64,000 nucleotides of DNA from JAUREX01 sp964472135 (GTDB lineage Bacteria > Pseudomonadota > Alphaproteobacteria > Rhodobacterales > Rhodobacteraceae). Location: contig CAYYJB010000002.1 in NCBI GenBank assembly GCA_964472135.1, positions 1 to 64,000 of the forward strand. Reading direction: 5' to 3'. The translations under genes were made by a program, and so were the position numbers. Numbering within the stretch: the first letter of the stretch is position 1; every line of letters begins with the position of its first letter. The notes under the pieces are model-generated. The model worked only from the letters and a program-made list of their open reading frames with translations. It searched no databases and had not been told where the DNA came from. Shown here piece after piece: positions 27,904-36,082 of the stretch.

Positions 27904-28649
27904 CCGCCCTGCCCCCGCCCTCGGCCAAGAAGCTCGGCCTCGTCATCGACCTCGACACCTGCGTGGGCTGCCATGCCTGCGTGGTGAGCTGCAAGGAATG
28001 GAACTCGCAAAGCCCGATGGGCGCGCCGCTCGCCGACCTCGACGCCTATGGCGCGGCACCCGAGGGGACATTCCTCAACCGCGTCCACAGCTTCGAGGTC
28101 ACGCGCGACGCAGGGCCGCCCGTCGTCGTCCACTTCCCGAAATCCTGCCTGCACTGCGAGGATGCGCCCTGCGTCACCGTCTGCCCGACCGGGGCGAGCT
28201 ACAAGCGCGCCGCGGACGGGATCGTGCTTGTCAACGAGGACAGCTGCATCGGCTGCGGGCTTTGCGCCTGGGCCTGCCCCTATGGCGCGCGCGAGATGGA
28301 CGGGGCCGAGCGGGTGATGAAGAAATGCACCCTCTGCGTCGATCGCATCTACAACGACACCCTGCCCGAGGCCGACCGCGTGCCGGCCTGCGTGAAAAGC
28401 TGCCCGGCGGGTGCCCGCCATTTCGGCGATCTGGGCGATGATGAGAGCGCGGTGTCGCGCCTCGTGGCCGCGCGCGAGGGCTTCGCGCTGATGCCCGATC
28501 AGGGCACGAAACCCGTGAACCGCTACCTGCCGCCGCGCCCGCGCGACGCGATGCCCGAGATCGACGTGCTCGCCCCCTATCTCGACCCGGTGACCGAGGG
28601 CGCGGGCGGGTTCCTGGGCTGGCTCGACCGGGCGCTGGGGAAACTCTGA
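27900..28649 (+). CDS. soeB: Sulfite dehydrogenase iron-sulfur subunit SoeB
   Basis: A 249-residue ferredoxin-type subunit with four Cys-rich blocks for four [4Fe-4S] clusters: CVGCHACVVSC, CLHCEDAPCVTVC, CIGCGLCAWAC and CTLC...CVKSC. It passes electrons from the molybdenum subunit to the membrane subunit and has no signal peptide. The start overlaps the soeA stop by four bases, and its own stop overlaps the soeC start (TGATG). The C-terminal 60 residues beyond the last cluster are typical of SoeB and DmsB relatives. Confidence 0.93.
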   Translation: MTALPPPSAKKLGLVIDLDTCVGCHACVVSCKEWNSQSPMGAPLADLDAYGAAPEGTFLNRVHSFEVTRDAGPPVVVHFPKSCLHCEDAPCVTVCPTGASYKRAADGIVLVNEDSCIGCGLCAWACPYGAREMDGAERVMKKCTLCVDRIYNDTLPEADRVPACVKSCPAGARHFGDLGDDESAVSRLVAAREGFALMPDQGTKPVNRYLPPRPRDAMPEIDVLAPYLDPVTEGAGGFLGWLDRALGKL

Positions 28650-29524
28650 TGCATCCCGCCCCCTCGCTCATCCTCTTCACCGTGCTCTCGGGGCTGGGCT
28701 TCGGCCTCATGGTCTGGCTCGGCTTCGGCGCGCTCGTGCCCGTGGGCTGGGTAGGCTTCGTGTTCTGGGCGCTGGCCTATGGGCTCGCGGGCGCGGGGCT
28801 CATCGCCGCGACCTTCCACCTCGGCCATCCGGAGCGGGCGTGGCGCGCGTTCTCGCAGTGGCGCTCGAGCTGGCTGTCGCGCGAGGGCGTGCTGTCGGTC
28901 GCGACATTCGCCGTCATGGCGCCCCATGCGGCGGCCTCGGTGTTCCTCGGCCAGCCGCTGCCCGCGCTCGGCATCATCGGCGGCGCGCTCGCGCTGCTGA
29001 CCGTGCTCTCGACCGCGATGATCTATGCGCAGCTGCGCAGCGTGCCGCGCTGGCACCACTGGACGACGCCCGCGGTGTTCCTGACCGCGGCGCTGGCGGG
29101 CGGCGGGCTTCTGGCCGGGCAGGCGGCGGCGGCGGGGCCGCTCTTTGCGCTGCTGGCGCTCGCGCTCGCGGCGCACTGGCACCTGGGCGACCGGCGATTC
29201 GCCGAAGGCCCCGACACGCCCGAAACCGCGACGGGCCTCGGCCGGATCGGCCGGGTGCGGCTGCTCGCCCCGCCGCACACGGGGCGCAATTACCTCTTGC
29301 GCGAGATGGTGCATGTCGTCGGGCGCAAGCACGCGGGCCGGCTGCGCGCGATCGCGCTGGCCTCGGGGGCGGTGGTGCCGGCGGTGCTGCTCATCGCCTT
29401 TCCGGCGGGGCACGCGCTCGCGGCACTGGCCGTGATCTTCCACCTCGCGGGGATCCTCGCGGCGCGCTGGCTCTTCTTCGCCGAGGCCGAGCATGTCGTG
29501 GGCCTCTATTACGGCCGCCGCTGA
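28649..29524 (+). CDS. soeC: Sulfite dehydrogenase membrane subunit SoeC (DmsC-like)
   Basis: A 291-residue integral membrane protein of the DmsC family, with about eight hydrophobic segments beginning at residue 5 and ending in a loop with EHVVGLYYGRR, as in DmsC relatives. It anchors SoeAB at the cytoplasmic face and delivers electrons to the quinone pool. Translationally coupled to soeB by overlapping stop and start. A short palindrome follows the stop and then the cobalamin riboswitch, so the soe transcript probably ends here. Confidence 0.92.
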   Translation: MHPAPSLILFTVLSGLGFGLMVWLGFGALVPVGWVGFVFWALAYGLAGAGLIAATFHLGHPERAWRAFSQWRSSWLSREGVLSVATFAVMAPHAAASVFLGQPLPALGIIGGALALLTVLSTAMIYAQLRSVPRWHHWTTPAVFLTAALAGGGLLAGQAAAAGPLFALLALALAAHWHLGDRRFAEGPDTPETATGLGRIGRVRLLAPPHTGRNYLLREMVHVVGRKHAGRLRAIALASGAVVPAVLLIAFPAGHALAALAVIFHLAGILAARWLFFAEAEHVVGLYYGRR

Positions 29525-29525
29525 A

Positions 29526-29545
29526 CTGTCAGGCCGGCTTGACAG
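29526..29545. terminator. 20-base inverted repeat after soeC
   Basis: CTGTCA (29526-29531) and TGACAG (29540-29545) flank a central GCCGGC, forming a near-perfect palindrome starting two bases after the soeC stop. It may terminate soeABC or act as an operator for the downstream unit. No T tract is present. Confidence 0.35.
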
Positions 29546-29573
29546 GCGCGGCGGCGCGGTTCACTGTTGGCTC

Positions 29574-29770
29574 ACTTCGGTTCCGTGCGGGGGGCGGCAA
29601 CGCGCCCCGTCCGGATGAAAAGGGAACGCGGTGCGGCCTCCGGGCCAATACCGCGGCTGCCCCCGCAACTGTAAGCGGCGAGCGAAGGCCAGAGATGCCA
29701 CTGGGGGCGCGCAAGCCACCCCCGGGAAGGCGGCCCGAGCGACGACCCGCGAGCCAGGAGACCTGCCGAA
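29574..29770 (+). ncRNA. Cobalamin riboswitch
   Basis: The leader of btuB holds the cobalamin riboswitch landmarks in order: TTCGGTTCC near 29576, AAAAGGGAACGCGGTG at about 29618-29633, the CCCGCAACTGTAAGCGG core at about 29661-29677, CCACTGGG at about 29698-29705, GGGAAGG near 29724, and the B12 box GAGCCAGGAGACCTGCC at 29751-29767. It should lower expression of the btuBFCD unit when adenosylcobalamin is abundant. Outer limits are approximate to within about 10 bases. Confidence 0.95.
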
Positions 29771-29881
29771 GGGATCACCTTTCCGCCGTGCGGGGCGCGC
29801 GGCCGGAGGCGGACCCCCGCCCTTGGTGACGCTTCACCGTCGGCGGAGGGGCACGTTGCCTTTCCAAGGACATCACCCATC

Positions 29882-29911
29882 TGCCGCACCCCCTCGGGGG
29901 CCATCGCGGCA
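29882..29911 (+). promoter_or_regulatory. Possible riboswitch expression-platform hairpin
   Basis: TGCCGC (29882-29887) pairs with GCGGCA (29906-29911), enclosing a second CCCC/GGGG hairpin. It ends 18 bases before the btuB ATG and just before the likely ribosome site GAAAGGCAG, so translation control by the riboswitch above is the natural reading. The rest of 29771-29929 contains other GC-rich pairings but no gene. Confidence 0.45.
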
Positions 29912-29929
29912 CGTCCGAAAGGCAGACCC

Positions 29930-31762
29930 ATGCGCAGGATGCGCCCCCTCCCCTACGCCGCCCTGATCGCGACCTCGGTCGCGGGGCTTCCGACCGCCGC
30001 CCAGACGCCCGTCATCGATCTGGGCGAGATCACGGTCTCGGCCGAACTGGCCGAGACGACGACCGACCGCACCGGCGCGACCGTCAGCGTCATCGGCCCC
30101 GACGACATCGCCGATGCCGGCCAGACCCGCCTGACCGAGGTGCTGGCGACGGTGCCGGGCGTCTCGGTCCTCGCCCGGGGGCCCATCGGCACCACCACGG
30201 GCCTGACCGTGCGCGGGGCAAGCCAGAACTATCTCAAGGTTCTGTGGGACGGGATCGACATCGCGGACCCCTCGGGGCCGCAGGTCGCCTATGATTTCGG
30301 GCGACTGACGACGATGGGCCTCGGCCGGGTCGAACTCCTGCGCGGCTCGCAATCGGCGCTTTATGGCAGCCAGGCCGTCGCGGGGGTGCTGAGCCTGCAA
30401 AGCCCCCGGCCCGAGCGCGAGGGCACGACACAGACGCTCGCGCTCGAGGGCGGCAGCTATCGGACCCTCTCGGGCGGCTGGACCTTCGCGCGGAAGTCCG
30501 GGGCGGACGAGCTGACGCTTTCGCTCTCGCAGATCCGCACCTCGGGCTTTTCGGCAGCCGACGAGGCCGACGGCAACACCGAGCCCGACGGCTATCGCGC
30601 CGCGCGCATCGGCCTCACCGGGGCGCGCGGGATCGGGGCGGGGCGGATCGGCTTCGCGGCCTTCGCCGAGCGCACCGCGGGCGATTACGACGAACAATTC
30701 CCCGTGGGCGACGGCAGCCCCGATGAGCGCAGCACCGCGACCTCGCGCGGCCTGCGCGTTTTTGCCGAGGCGACCGCATGGGGCTTCGACCATACGCTGG
30801 AGGCGAGCGGGTTCTCGATCGACCGCACGCTCAGCGGTTCGACCAGCTTCGGCGCCTCGCGGCAGGATTATCAGGGCCGCCGCACCCGGATCGGCTGGGA
30901 GGGCAAGCGCGACACCACGCTCGGCCGCCTGACGCTCGGGGCCGACACGACGCGCGAGAGCTATGGCGAGGCATCGAACTGGGGCGCGAGCGAGGGCGTC
31001 GCGCGGGTGAGCGGCGTCTATGGCGAGCTGGGCGCGACGCTCGGGGCCGCCACCGACCTCGCGCTGACGCTCAGGCACGACGAACATTCGCGCTTCGGCG
31101 GGCAGACGTCGGGCCGGATCGCGGCGGCTCACCGGCTGGACGCGGTCACGATCCTGCGCGCCTCGGCTGCGAACGGCTTTCGTGCGCCCTCGGGCTATGA
31201 GCTTTTCGGCCCCTACGGCGCCGCGACGCTGAAACCCGAAAAGAGCCGGTCGGTCGATCTCGGGATCGAACGCAGCTGGCAGGACGGCCGGATGCTGCGC
31301 GCGACCCTCTTCCGGATCGAGACCGACAATCTGATCGACTATGTCTATCCGAGCTACCTCCAGATCGCGGGCGAGACCCGCCGCGAGGGGGTCGAGATCG
31401 AGGGCACCCTGCCCGCGGGCCCCGCGATCCTGCGCGCGGCCTATACCCTGACCGAGGGCAGCAACCCGCCGATCAGCGCGGGCAACACCTGGAACTCGAT
31501 CTATGGCCGCCACCAGCTCGCGCTCGGGCTCGGGGCCGATCTCGGCGCGGGCTGGCAGGGCGATCTGGGGCTGCGGCATGTCGCCGACCGCCAGACCCTG
31601 CCCGATTACACCGTCGCAGACGCCACCATCCGCCGCTTCCTCTCGGACGGGACCGAGGCCTATCTGCGCGTCGAGAACCTCTTCGATGCCGACTATCAGC
31701 TCTGGCAGGGCTACGGCACATCGGGACGCGCCTTCTACGTCGGGCTCCGGCGGTCGTTCTGA
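29930..31762 (+). CDS. btuB: TonB-dependent vitamin B12 outer-membrane receptor BtuB
   Basis: A 610-residue outer-membrane receptor for cobalamin. The signal peptide (about residues 1-24, ending TAAQ) is followed by a TonB-box-like GEITVSA, the plug domain (SVIGPDDIADAGQTRLTEVLATVPGV and the VELLRGSQSALYG region) and a 22-strand barrel ending in an aromatic residue (GLRRSF). Identity as BtuB rests on the riboswitch directly upstream and the btuFCD genes directly downstream, plus length typical of BtuB (about 610). Start ATG at 29930. Its stop overlaps the btuF start. Confidence 0.94.
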   Translation: MRRMRPLPYAALIATSVAGLPTAAQTPVIDLGEITVSAELAETTTDRTGATVSVIGPDDIADAGQTRLTEVLATVPGVSVLARGPIGTTTGLTVRGASQNYLKVLWDGIDIADPSGPQVAYDFGRLTTMGLGRVELLRGSQSALYGSQAVAGVLSLQSPRPEREGTTQTLALEGGSYRTLSGGWTFARKSGADELTLSLSQIRTSGFSAADEADGNTEPDGYRAARIGLTGARGIGAGRIGFAAFAERTAGDYDEQFPVGDGSPDERSTATSRGLRVFAEATAWGFDHTLEASGFSIDRTLSGSTSFGASRQDYQGRRTRIGWEGKRDTTLGRLTLGADTTRESYGEASNWGASEGVARVSGVYGELGATLGAATDLALTLRHDEHSRFGGQTSGRIAAAHRLDAVTILRASAANGFRAPSGYELFGPYGAATLKPEKSRSVDLGIERSWQDGRMLRATLFRIETDNLIDYVYPSYLQIAGETRREGVEIEGTLPAGPAILRAAYTLTEGSNPPISAGNTWNSIYGRHQLALGLGADLGAGWQGDLGLRHVADRQTLPDYTVADATIRRFLSDGTEAYLRVENLFDADYQLWQGYGTSGRAFYVGLRRSF

Positions 31763-32601
31763 TGAGGGGGGCAGCGCGCATCGCGGCTCTGGCGCTGGCG
31801 GCCCTCATCGGGGGCGGCGGGGCGTCGGCGGATGCGCCGGGGCGCGTCGTCTCGATCAACCTCTGCACCGACCAGCTTGCGATGATGCTGGCCGCGCCGG
31901 GGCAGCTTGTCTCGGTCTCGGCGCTCGCGGCCGATCCGCGCGCCTCGGCCATGGCGGCCGAGGCCGCGGGCCTCGCGCTGAACCGGGGGCGGGCGGAGGA
32001 GGTCTTTCTCATGCGCCCCGATCTGGTGCTCGCGGGAACCTACACCGCGCGCGGCAGCGTCGATCTGTTGCGCCGGCTCGGCTTCGCGATCGTCGAGTTG
32101 CCGCCGGCGCAGGGGCTTGGCGACATCGCGGCGCAACTGCGCGCGGTCGGCGCGGCACTCGGGCGCGCGGCCGAGGCCGAGCGCGCCGTTGCCGCCTTCG
32201 AGGCCGACCTCGCCGCGCTGACGATCGAGAGCGCCACCCGGCCCGCGGCGGTCCTCTATTATCCCAACGGCTACACGCCGGGGGCAGGGACGCTGGCCGA
32301 CGACATCCTGCGCATCACGGCCTTTCGCAACCTCGGCGCCGAGGCGGGCGTGACCGGCGGGGGCACGCTGCCGCTCGAGCGGCTGGTTCTTGCCGCCCCC
32401 GACCTGATCGTGACGTCGGAGCCCTATCCGGGGGCCTCGCGGTCGGAAGAGATCCTCTCGCATCCGGCGCTGCGGGCGGTGCGGGCGGGGGCGCGCGCGG
32501 CCGAGGTGTCGGATGCCGACTGGCTCTGCGGCACGCCCCACATCCTGCGCGCGGTCGCGACGATGGCCGCCGCGCGCCGCGCGGTCGGGGGCATCGAATG
32601 A
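31762..32601 (+). CDS. btuF: Cobalamin ABC transporter substrate-binding protein BtuF
   Basis: A 279-residue periplasmic binding protein of the FecB/BtuF type. The signal peptide is about residues 1-27. The mature part begins RVVSINLCTDQLAMMLA, a common opening of cobalamin and corrinoid binding proteins, and contains the long interdomain helix around residues 120-150. It hands cobalamin from BtuB to BtuCD. Overlaps: its start shares bases with the btuB stop (TGATG) and its stop with the btuC start (ATGA). A cobalamin role is inferred mainly from the operon. Confidence 0.9.
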   Translation: MRGAARIAALALAALIGGGGASADAPGRVVSINLCTDQLAMMLAAPGQLVSVSALAADPRASAMAAEAAGLALNRGRAEEVFLMRPDLVLAGTYTARGSVDLLRRLGFAIVELPPAQGLGDIAAQLRAVGAALGRAAEAERAVAAFEADLAALTIESATRPAAVLYYPNGYTPGAGTLADDILRITAFRNLGAEAGVTGGGTLPLERLVLAAPDLIVTSEPYPGASRSEEILSHPALRAVRAGARAAEVSDADWLCGTPHILRAVATMAAARRAVGGIE

Positions 32602-33554
32602 GGGTGATCGCCGCCCTTTGCGCGCTGGTCGCGGCACTCTTTGCCGCCTCGCTAGCGATCGGGCCGGCGGGCGCGGCCTTCTGGCAGGGCGGCGAGGCCG
32701 CAGCCCTGATCCTGCGCGAGATCCGCCTGCCGCGCGCGCTGCTCGCGCTGCTGGTCGGGGGGGCGCTCGGCCTCGCGGGGGCGGCGATGCAGGGCTATCT
32801 GCGCAACCCGCTGGCCGAGCCGGGCCTGATCGGCGTGTCGCCCGCGGCGGCGCTCGGGGCCGTCATCGCGCTGCAGACGGGGATCGCGGCGGCGCATGTG
32901 CTGATCCTGCCCGGCATGGCGCTGGCGGGCGCGGGGGTCGCGGTGGCACTGATGGTGGCGCTGGCGGGGCCGCGCGGGGGGGCGTTCGGCCTCATCCTCG
33001 CGGGGATAGCGATCTCGGCACTGGCGGGGGCGCTGGTGTCGCTGGTGCTGAACCTCTCGCCCAACCCCTTCGCGGCGGCCGAGATCGTGTTCTGGATGAT
33101 GGGCTCGCTCGCCGATCGCTCGGTCGTGCATGTCTGGATCGCGCTGCCATTCCTCGCGGTCGGGGCGTTCCTGACCTTCGGGACGGCGCGGGGCCTCGAT
33201 GCGCTGACGCTGGGCGAGGATGCGGCGGCGAGCATGGGGGTCGATCTTGCCCGCCTCAGGCTCAGGATCGTGCTCGGGACGGCGGCGCTCATCGGGGCGG
33301 CGACGGCGGTGGCGGGGGCGATCGGGTTCGTGGGCCTTGTCGTGCCGCACCTCCTGCGCCCGCTTGTCGGCGCGCGGCCGTCGCGGCTGCTTCTGGCCTC
33401 GGCCCTCGGGGGGGCGGCGATGGTGCTTGCGGCCGACATCGGCGTGCGGCTGATCGCGCCCGAGCGCGACCTCAAGCTCGGGGTGCTGACGGCGCTGGTG
33501 GGGGCGCCGTTCTTTCTGCACCTCATCTGGCGGCATCGGGCGCAGGGGCTGTGA
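32598..33554 (+). CDS. btuC: Cobalamin ABC transporter permease BtuC
   Basis: A 318-residue FecCD/BtuC-type permease with about ten membrane helices. Family landmarks are RLPRALLALLVGGALGLAGA near residue 45, QGYLRNPLAEPGLIGVSPAA after it, and GFVGLVVPHLLRPLVG near residue 250, the coupling-helix region that contacts the ATPase. Start ATG at 32598 overlaps the btuF stop; its stop overlaps the btuD start (TGATG). Two copies form the inner-membrane pore. Confidence 0.94.
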   Translation: MRVIAALCALVAALFAASLAIGPAGAAFWQGGEAAALILREIRLPRALLALLVGGALGLAGAAMQGYLRNPLAEPGLIGVSPAAALGAVIALQTGIAAAHVLILPGMALAGAGVAVALMVALAGPRGGAFGLILAGIAISALAGALVSLVLNLSPNPFAAAEIVFWMMGSLADRSVVHVWIALPFLAVGAFLTFGTARGLDALTLGEDAAASMGVDLARLRLRIVLGTAALIGAATAVAGAIGFVGLVVPHLLRPLVGARPSRLLLASALGGAAMVLAADIGVRLIAPERDLKLGVLTALVGAPFFLHLIWRHRAQGL

Positions 33555-34336
33555 TGGATCTGGAGCTGCGCGATCTGACGGTGCGGCGGGGCGGGCGGGT
33601 GGTGCTCGCGGGCGCGAGCCTGACCGTCGCACCCGGTGAGTTCGTGGGCCTTCTGGGCCCGAACGGCGCGGGCAAGACGACGCTCCTGCGCGCAGCCCTT
33701 GGGCTGCAGCCGCATGAGGGGCAATCGAACCTCGCGCGGCTTGCGCCGGGGAGGCGGGCGCGCGCGGCGGCCTTCGTGCCGCAGGGGCGCGAGATCGCCT
33801 GGCCCGTGGCGGTGGCCGAGGTGGTGGCGCTCGGCCGGGCGGGGCTGCCCGACGATGGCGGGCGGGCGGTGGCGGGCGCGATGGCGCGCCTCGGGCTCGG
33901 CGATCTGGCCCTGCGGCGGGCCGATGCGCTGTCGGGCGGCGAGACGGCGCGCGTGCTGCTCGCGCGCGCGATCGCGCAGGACACGCCGCTCCTGCTCGCC
34001 GACGAACCTGCCGCGGGCCTCGATCCGGCGGCGCAGATCCGCTGCATGGCGCTTCTGGCCGATCTGGCGCGCGAGGGGCGCGGCGTGGTCGCGACGGTCC
34101 ACGACATCGCGCTGGCGGCGCGGCACTGCACGCGCATCGTGCTGATGGCGGGCGGGCGCATCGTCGCCGACGGCGCGCCCCATGACGGGCCGGGGGGCGT
34201 GCTCGACCCCGAGCGGCTGGGCGCGGTGTTCGGCATCCGCGCCTTCCGGGCCGAGACGCCCGAGGGCCCGGTGGTGTTGCCCGTCGCGGTGACGGGGGAA
34301 GGCTGGGGCGGCGCGCCGGACCGGCCGCGGGGTTGA
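33554..34336 (+). CDS. btuD: Cobalamin ABC transporter ATP-binding protein BtuD
   Basis: A 260-residue ABC ATPase for the BtuC permease. Walker A is GPNGAGKTT (near residue 35), the Q loop follows in FVPQGREI, the signature is LSGGETARVLLARA, Walker B is LLLADEPAAGLD, and the switch His is in ATVHDIALAARH. Four-gene order btuB-F-C-D with overlapping ends implies one riboswitch-controlled transcript. The C-terminal 40 residues are a short accessory tail. Confidence 0.93.
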   Translation: MDLELRDLTVRRGGRVVLAGASLTVAPGEFVGLLGPNGAGKTTLLRAALGLQPHEGQSNLARLAPGRRARAAAFVPQGREIAWPVAVAEVVALGRAGLPDDGGRAVAGAMARLGLGDLALRRADALSGGETARVLLARAIAQDTPLLLADEPAAGLDPAAQIRCMALLADLAREGRGVVATVHDIALAARHCTRIVLMAGGRIVADGAPHDGPGGVLDPERLGAVFGIRAFRAETPEGPVVLPVAVTGEGWGGAPDRPRG

Positions 34337-34386
34337 CCCCGCCGCGCCGTGCCGTCACCATCGAGGCACCTGAACCGGAGTTCCCC

Positions 34387-35325
34387 ATGCCCCTCGATGC
34401 AACCGCCCGCGGCGTCTTTCCGATCGCCGTGACCCCCTTCCTGCCCGACGGGGCGATCGACTGGACCTCGGTCGACCGGATGGTCGATTTCTACCTCTCC
34501 TGCGGGGCGGATGGCCTCACGATTCTCGGAATCATGGGCGAGGCGCCCAAGATGACGGGCGAGGAATCGATCGCGATCGTGCGCCGCGTGGTGGCGCGTG
34601 CCGGGCGCGCGCCCGTCATCGTCGGCGTCTCGGCCCCCGGTTTCGCGCCGATGCGGGCACTTGCGCGCGCCTCGATGGAGGCAGGCGCGGCGGGCGTCAT
34701 GATCGCGCCCGCGCCGGCCTTGCGGACCGACGACCAGATCGTGACCTATTTCGCCGACGCGGTCGGCGCGGTCGGCACCGATGTGCCGGTTGTGGTGCAG
34801 GATTATCCGCTGACGCTCGGCGTCGTGATGGCGCCCGGCGTGCTGCGGCGCATCTTCACCGAGAATCCCTCGGCCGTCATGCTCAAGCACGAGGATTGGC
34901 CGGGCCTCGACAAGATCGGGGCGCTCAGGCGCTGGCAGGCCGAGGGCGTGCTTCGGCCGCTGTCGATCCTGTGCGGCAACGGGGGCCTCTTCCTCGATTT
35001 CGAGATGGTGCGCGGGGCGGACGGGGCGATGACGGGCTATGCCTTTCCCGACATGCTGGTCGATCTCGTGCGGCTGCACGCGGCAGGCGACCGCACGGGT
35101 GCGCAGGATCTTTTCGACGCGCATCTGCCGCTCTTGCGGTACGAGCAGCAGCCGGGCCTCGGGCTGGCGGTGCGCAAGCATGTGCTGATGCGGCGCGGCG
35201 TCATCGCGCATGAGGGGCAGCGCAAGCCGGGCGCGGCGCTGAACGCGGCCGGGCGGGCGGATGTCGAATTCCTGCTCGGTCGACTCGCGCGGCACGATCC
35301 GCGCGCGGCGCTCGGCCCTGCATGA
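34387..35325 (+). CDS. Dihydrodipicolinate synthase/N-acetylneuraminate lyase family aldolase
   Basis: A 312-residue TIM-barrel aldolase of the DapA/NanA superfamily, which forms a Schiff base with a keto acid. Lys167 (MLKHEDW) is the Schiff-base lysine and Tyr140 (QDYPLT) the catalytic tyrosine. The usual G-T-T-G-E carboxylate loop reads GIMGE here (from residue 48), so this is probably not lysine-pathway DapA but a paralogue acting on another keto acid. GGAGTTCC precedes the ATG at 34387. It follows btuD by 50 bases and overlaps the DUF1643 gene by four bases. Confidence 0.86.
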   Translation: MPLDATARGVFPIAVTPFLPDGAIDWTSVDRMVDFYLSCGADGLTILGIMGEAPKMTGEESIAIVRRVVARAGRAPVIVGVSAPGFAPMRALARASMEAGAAGVMIAPAPALRTDDQIVTYFADAVGAVGTDVPVVVQDYPLTLGVVMAPGVLRRIFTENPSAVMLKHEDWPGLDKIGALRRWQAEGVLRPLSILCGNGGLFLDFEMVRGADGAMTGYAFPDMLVDLVRLHAAGDRTGAQDLFDAHLPLLRYEQQPGLGLAVRKHVLMRRGVIAHEGQRKPGAALNAAGRADVEFLLGRLARHDPRAALGPA

Positions 35326-35834
35326 TCGAGCGCACCCACCAGAAGGGCGATGCCGCGAGCCGGGCGGTCTATTCGCCCTGCATGGCCTACCGCTTTGCCC
35401 TCGAGCGTGTCTGGACGGCGGGGGCGCCCGCGATCCTCTTCGTGGCGCTGAACCCCTCGACCGCGACCGAGACAGAGAACGACCCGACCGTCGAGCGGTG
35501 CGAGCGGCGCGCGCGCGCCATGGGCTATGGCGGGTTTGCGGTCGCCAACATCTTCGCCCTGCGCGCGACCGACCCCCGCGACATGCGCGCCCATCCCGAG
35601 CCCGTGGGGGATGGCAACGATGCCGCGATCTTGCGGGCCGCAGGGCGGGCGCAGCGCATCATCGCCTGTTGGGGCGCGCATGGGGCGCATCTGGGGCGCG
35701 GTGCGGCGGTGGCGCGGCTGCTGCGCGCCGCCGGGCACACGCTCTGGCATCTCGGCCTGACGCGGGACGGGGCGCCGCGCCATCCGCTCTATCTGCCCTA
35801 TTCCCGCCCCCCCGAACCGTGGGAGGCCGCATGA
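35322..35834 (+). CDS. DUF1643 domain-containing protein
   Basis: A 170-residue protein matching DUF1643, a family without known function. Conserved segments are FVALNPSTAT, DPTVERCERRARAMGYGG and ANIFALRATDP in the first half and IIACWGAHG in the second. No signal peptide or membrane segment, so cytoplasmic. ATGA overlaps at both ends tie it to the aldolase gene before it and the small membrane protein after it. The family's spread suggests a nucleotide- or nucleic-acid-related enzyme, but nothing in this sequence proves that. Confidence 0.88.
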   Translation: MIERTHQKGDAASRAVYSPCMAYRFALERVWTAGAPAILFVALNPSTATETENDPTVERCERRARAMGYGGFAVANIFALRATDPRDMRAHPEPVGDGNDAAILRAAGRAQRIIACWGAHGAHLGRGAAVARLLRAAGHTLWHLGLTRDGAPRHPLYLPYSRPPEPWEAA

Positions 35835-36082
35835 GCGCGCCCGACACCGATGAGCTGGTCGCGGCCGTCGAGGCGCTGCGGCGCGAACTCGCGCGCCGGC
35901 CCGGGCCGGTCGCGACCCTGATGTGGCAGCTCGCGCGGGGGCTGGCCTTCGGGCTTGGCACCGCGCTCGGCGCGAGCCTGCTCGTGTCGTTCCTCGGCTG
36001 GTGGCTCGGGCAACTCGAGATCCTCCCCATCGTCGGCGAATGGGCCGCCGAGATCCTGCGCGAGATCGAGACGCGCCGCTAA
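35831..36082 (+). CDS. Small single-pass membrane protein (DUF5665-like)
   Basis: An 83-residue protein with a helical N-terminal part (ELVAAVEALRRELARRPG), one membrane segment (about residues 33-58, LARGLAFGLGTALGASLLVSF...) and a short helical C-terminus ending in EIETRR. It resembles the DUF5665 family of small inner-membrane proteins of unknown role. Its start overlaps the DUF1643 stop (ATGA), and its stop overlaps the end of the convergent RTX gene by four bases. Confidence 0.75.
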   Translation: MSAPDTDELVAAVEALRRELARRPGPVATLMWQLARGLAFGLGTALGASLLVSFLGWWLGQLEILPIVGEWAAEILREIETRR

